A stretch of DNA of 7,903 nucleotides from Acidobacteriota bacterium (GTDB taxonomy: Bacteria > Acidobacteriota > Vicinamibacteria > Vicinamibacterales > Fen-181): assembly GCA_021779795.1 (NCBI GenBank), contig JAJXZZ010000138.1:1-7903 (forward strand), written 5' to 3'. The notes below the pieces were generated by a model, which was not told where the DNA came from, did no database searches, and worked only from the letters and a program-made list of their open reading frames with translations. The translations under genes and the position numbers were made by a program. Of this stretch, positions 6,166 to 7,903 are shown piece after piece. Each line of letters opens with the position of its first letter. Positions within the stretch are counted from its first letter, which is position 1.

Positions 6166-7593
6166 ATGATCCGCAGACGTTCCCTCGTGCTCGGATTGCT
6201 GTGCATGGCCGTCGCCCTGTCCGCGTCGCCGCAACCCGGGCGGAACGGCGCCGGGCTGGATGCCTTCCAGGGCGCCCTCGCGAAGGAGGGTTTCGACGCG
6301 CATGCGGCCCCGATGACCTTCGTCGATCTGGCACAGCAGTACTGCGCCGGCACGATGGCTTCGGCGCAGTTCATGAACCTGGATGCGCCGTACCTGGCCG
6401 TCCGTCCGTGGAAGTCGGCCGAGGAGCTGCAGACCGAGAGCCAGCTGGCGATCGGGACGCCTCCGATCCCGCCGGCGTCCGAGGCGTTCCGGCTGCGGCC
6501 CGATGAGGCCATCGTCCTGATCGGATTGACGCCCCCGCCGGCCAAGTACTTCAGCTACACCCCGTATCTCATGCGGAAGGCGTACCCGCAAGGCATCGCC
6601 AAGAGCTTCTCCAGCCTCGGCGACTCCGTCAACCTCCGCACGATCCATGCTCCCGGAACGCCGTTCAACCAGCCCATCGTCCTGATCTTCACGCCCGACC
6701 GGGGAACCGACGCGCGGGTTCGCCACGCGCTCCAGGTGGCCGGCTATCCCGTGTCGATCATCCACACGGTGGTCATCCCCTCGTCGATGCTCAACCTGGG
6801 CCTCGGCGCAGGCGCCGACACGCTCGTGATCGCGCAGCGGATTGCGCAGTGGCAGGACCCGGCCGCTGGCGCCAGTTACCTCGCCCATCCGTCGCTGACC
6901 GGCTTCCGCGTCACGCCTCGGGCGAGCGCGACGCCGGACCCGTTCCCCGTTCCGCCGCTGCGCGTCCGCGGCACCGGCCGGACGGAGATGGACCTGATGA
7001 ACAAGCTAGGCGAACTGCGCGCCGGCATCATCGAGGCGAATCCGGCGCTGTCTGCCACCGAGTACGTCGCCCGGCCCGTGGCCTACGACGGCTACGACTA
7101 CATCCAGCGTGCCGCCGACCCCTTCGGCGACACTCGCGACACGCTCTACCTGGCGGCCGGCTACTTCCCGCCCCTGGGCTGGACCGACGCCATGACGCTG
7201 GCCGACGACGAGTTCCTGATCGTGTACGGGCCGAATCACGTGGCCACCGGGAAGGTGACCTACGTGAACATCAACGCCTATTCCAGCGTGAAGGGGCAGC
7301 TGGCGCTCGGCAGCGTGTACGACGACCAACTGTTCGGGACCGCCGCTCCGTACCTCCAGCCGGGCGATCCGGCGGCCGACCTGATGTACGTCTACAAGCT
7401 GGCAAAGGACTGCCACGGCGAGAGCAACTGTCTCTCGCTGTCGACGGGCGAGTGCCCACGCCTGCCGGCTCTCGGCGACACGGATCCCCTGATGGTCGTC
7501 ACCCGAAGTTATCTCGAGCCGTCCACCAGGGTCGGTCCCGCGTACACGGAGATGCTCTACGACCGCGTGATCAAGTTCTCTCCGCGTCGGTGA
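6166..7593 (+). CDS. Exported protein of unrecognised family, copy 1
   Basis: This 475-residue protein begins with a Sec signal peptide (R3-R5, hydrophobic 7-20, cleavage near 20-23). I do not recognise the mature domain. Notable elements: LDAFQGALAKEGF (31-43); C60; a Pro-rich run (99-105); DEAIVLIGLTPPPAKYFSYT (113-132) continuing to PYLMRK; NQPIVLIFTPDRGTDARVRHAL (168-189); IPSSMLNLGLGAGADTLVIA (204-223); a second half with GDTRDTLYLAAGYFPP (321-336) and YGPNHVATGKVTYVNINAYS (354-373); and a C-terminal Cys cluster C416-HGESN-C422-LSLSTGE-C430. The alternating beta/alpha look of 113-230 and the Cys residues fit a folded, probably disulphide-bonded extracytoplasmic protein. No catalytic signature is certain. 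It is followed after 68 bases by a diverged second copy. The start is supported by the ribosome site and signal peptide. The gene is real; its function is unknown. Confidence 0.88.
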   Translation: MIRRRSLVLGLLCMAVALSASPQPGRNGAGLDAFQGALAKEGFDAHAAPMTFVDLAQQYCAGTMASAQFMNLDAPYLAVRPWKSAEELQTESQLAIGTPPIPPASEAFRLRPDEAIVLIGLTPPPAKYFSYTPYLMRKAYPQGIAKSFSSLGDSVNLRTIHAPGTPFNQPIVLIFTPDRGTDARVRHALQVAGYPVSIIHTVVIPSSMLNLGLGAGADTLVIAQRIAQWQDPAAGASYLAHPSLTGFRVTPRASATPDPFPVPPLRVRGTGRTEMDLMNKLGELRAGIIEANPALSATEYVARPVAYDGYDYIQRAADPFGDTRDTLYLAAGYFPPLGWTDAMTLADDEFLIVYGPNHVATGKVTYVNINAYSSVKGQLALGSVYDDQLFGTAAPYLQPGDPAADLMYVYKLAKDCHGESNCLSLSTGECPRLPALGDTDPLMVVTRSYLEPSTRVGPAYTEMLYDRVIKFSPRR

Positions 7594-7649
7594 GCGGGGC
7601 CACCGGCGGGCGAGGCGCGCCGGCGCGGACACGTCGTTCTGCAGTGGCG

Positions 7650-7658
7650 GGAGGAGGA
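7650..7658 (+). promoter_or_regulatory. Ribosome binding site of copy 2
   Basis: GGAGGAGGA stands three bases before the ATG at 7662, with GAGGAG registers giving more usual spacing. It supports this start, which begins a signal-like segment. Confidence 0.65.
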
Positions 7659-7661
7659 GAC

Positions 7662-7903
7662 ATGAGAGTGCCAAAGGTCAGGCTGCGGTCATTCGGCGTG
7701 GTCCTCGGCGGTCTGCTGCTGGCGGCAGGGCTGCTGGCTGCATCGCTGGTCACGGCGGACGCGCGGGCGGATGGGGCGATGGCGGAGCCGCAGGCAGTCG
7801 CCATCGGGGAGGAGGCGCTGGTCGGGGCCCTCACGGCGAGCGGGTTCCAGGTCAACGCGGGCTACCCGCTCGTGTACCAGAACGCTTGCAAGGACTACAC
7901 CTA
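7662..7903 (+). CDS. Exported protein of the same unrecognised family, copy 2 (3' partial)
   Basis: Eighty complete codons are visible before the frame runs off the right edge with no stop. The N-terminus has basic residues (R2, K5, R7, R9) and a hydrophobic stretch about 11-29, giving a signal peptide or anchor, then a Glu/Ala linker. From residue 53, ALVGALTASGFQVNAGYPLV and the following YQNACKDYT line up with copy 1 from residue 33 (AFQGALAKEGFDAHAAPMTF, then the segment ending at C60): the GAL-x-x-x-GF core and the single Cys are shared at compatible spacing. It is therefore a probable paralogue of the upstream gene, with which it probably forms an operon (68-base gap, no terminator seen). 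Leader sequences differ, so the duplication is old rather than recent. Size and function cannot be judged here. Confidence 0.75.
   Translation, partial: MRVPKVRLRSFGVVLGGLLLAAGLLAASLVTADARADGAMAEPQAVAIGEEALVGALTASGFQVNAGYPLVYQNACKDYT

Noticed and set aside
5496..6545. 349-residue minus-strand open frame across the intergenic region
   Set aside because: Low-complexity Arg/Ala/Pro content, no ribosome site, and it overlaps two better-supported genes in other frames.
6022..6888. 288-residue minus-strand frame antisense to copy 1
   Set aside because: It mirrors the codon bias of the plus-strand gene; composition is Arg/Gly/Asp-rich and no family is visible.
6166..7593. Assignment of copy 1 to the DUF1254/DUF1214 group
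   Set aside because: Only a loose likeness in a Tyr/Phe/Ser segment; the expected order of motifs for that group is not seen.

Overview
This is a high-GC (visually about two thirds G+C), gene-dense bacterial window. All ten coding regions are protein genes, and most carry N-terminal export signals. A multihaem c-type cytochrome next to an NHL propeller protein, a secreted DUF2202 ferritin-like protein, a TPR/metallophosphatase pair and a DUF2784 membrane protein together suggest a soil- or sediment-type Acidobacteriota (Vicinamibacteria-like) or a neighbouring high-GC lineage. That placement is inference; the window has no rRNA or other phylogenetic marker.

Left block (1-1689, + strand): the C-terminal part of a multihaem cytochrome c with nine CXXCH sites in view and its start outside the window, then a translationally coupled exported six-bladed NHL-type propeller protein. 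This pair looks like part of a periplasmic or outer-surface electron-transfer cluster. A perfect GC-rich hairpin separates it from the next, convergent block.

Middle block (1738-4864, - strand), read right to left: an exported DUF2202 ferritin-like protein with its own hairpin after the stop, a spacer holding a clean 13-base operator-like dyad, a small exported TPR protein, and 24 bases later a large exported TMEM62-like metallophosphoesterase. The phosphoesterase has a complete metal-binding motif set, a cadherin-like domain and a C-terminal Ig-like module. The TPR and phosphoesterase genes look like a two-gene operon.

Right block (5081-7903): a DUF2784 three-helix membrane protein (+), a convergent two-helix small membrane protein (-), about 400 bases of non-coding DNA with several short palindromes, then an exported 475-residue protein of a family I do not recognise (+). 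It is followed 68 bases later by the start of a second, diverged member of the same family that runs off the right edge. This tandem pair is the least explained part of the window. I see no mobile element, CRISPR array, tRNA or rRNA.
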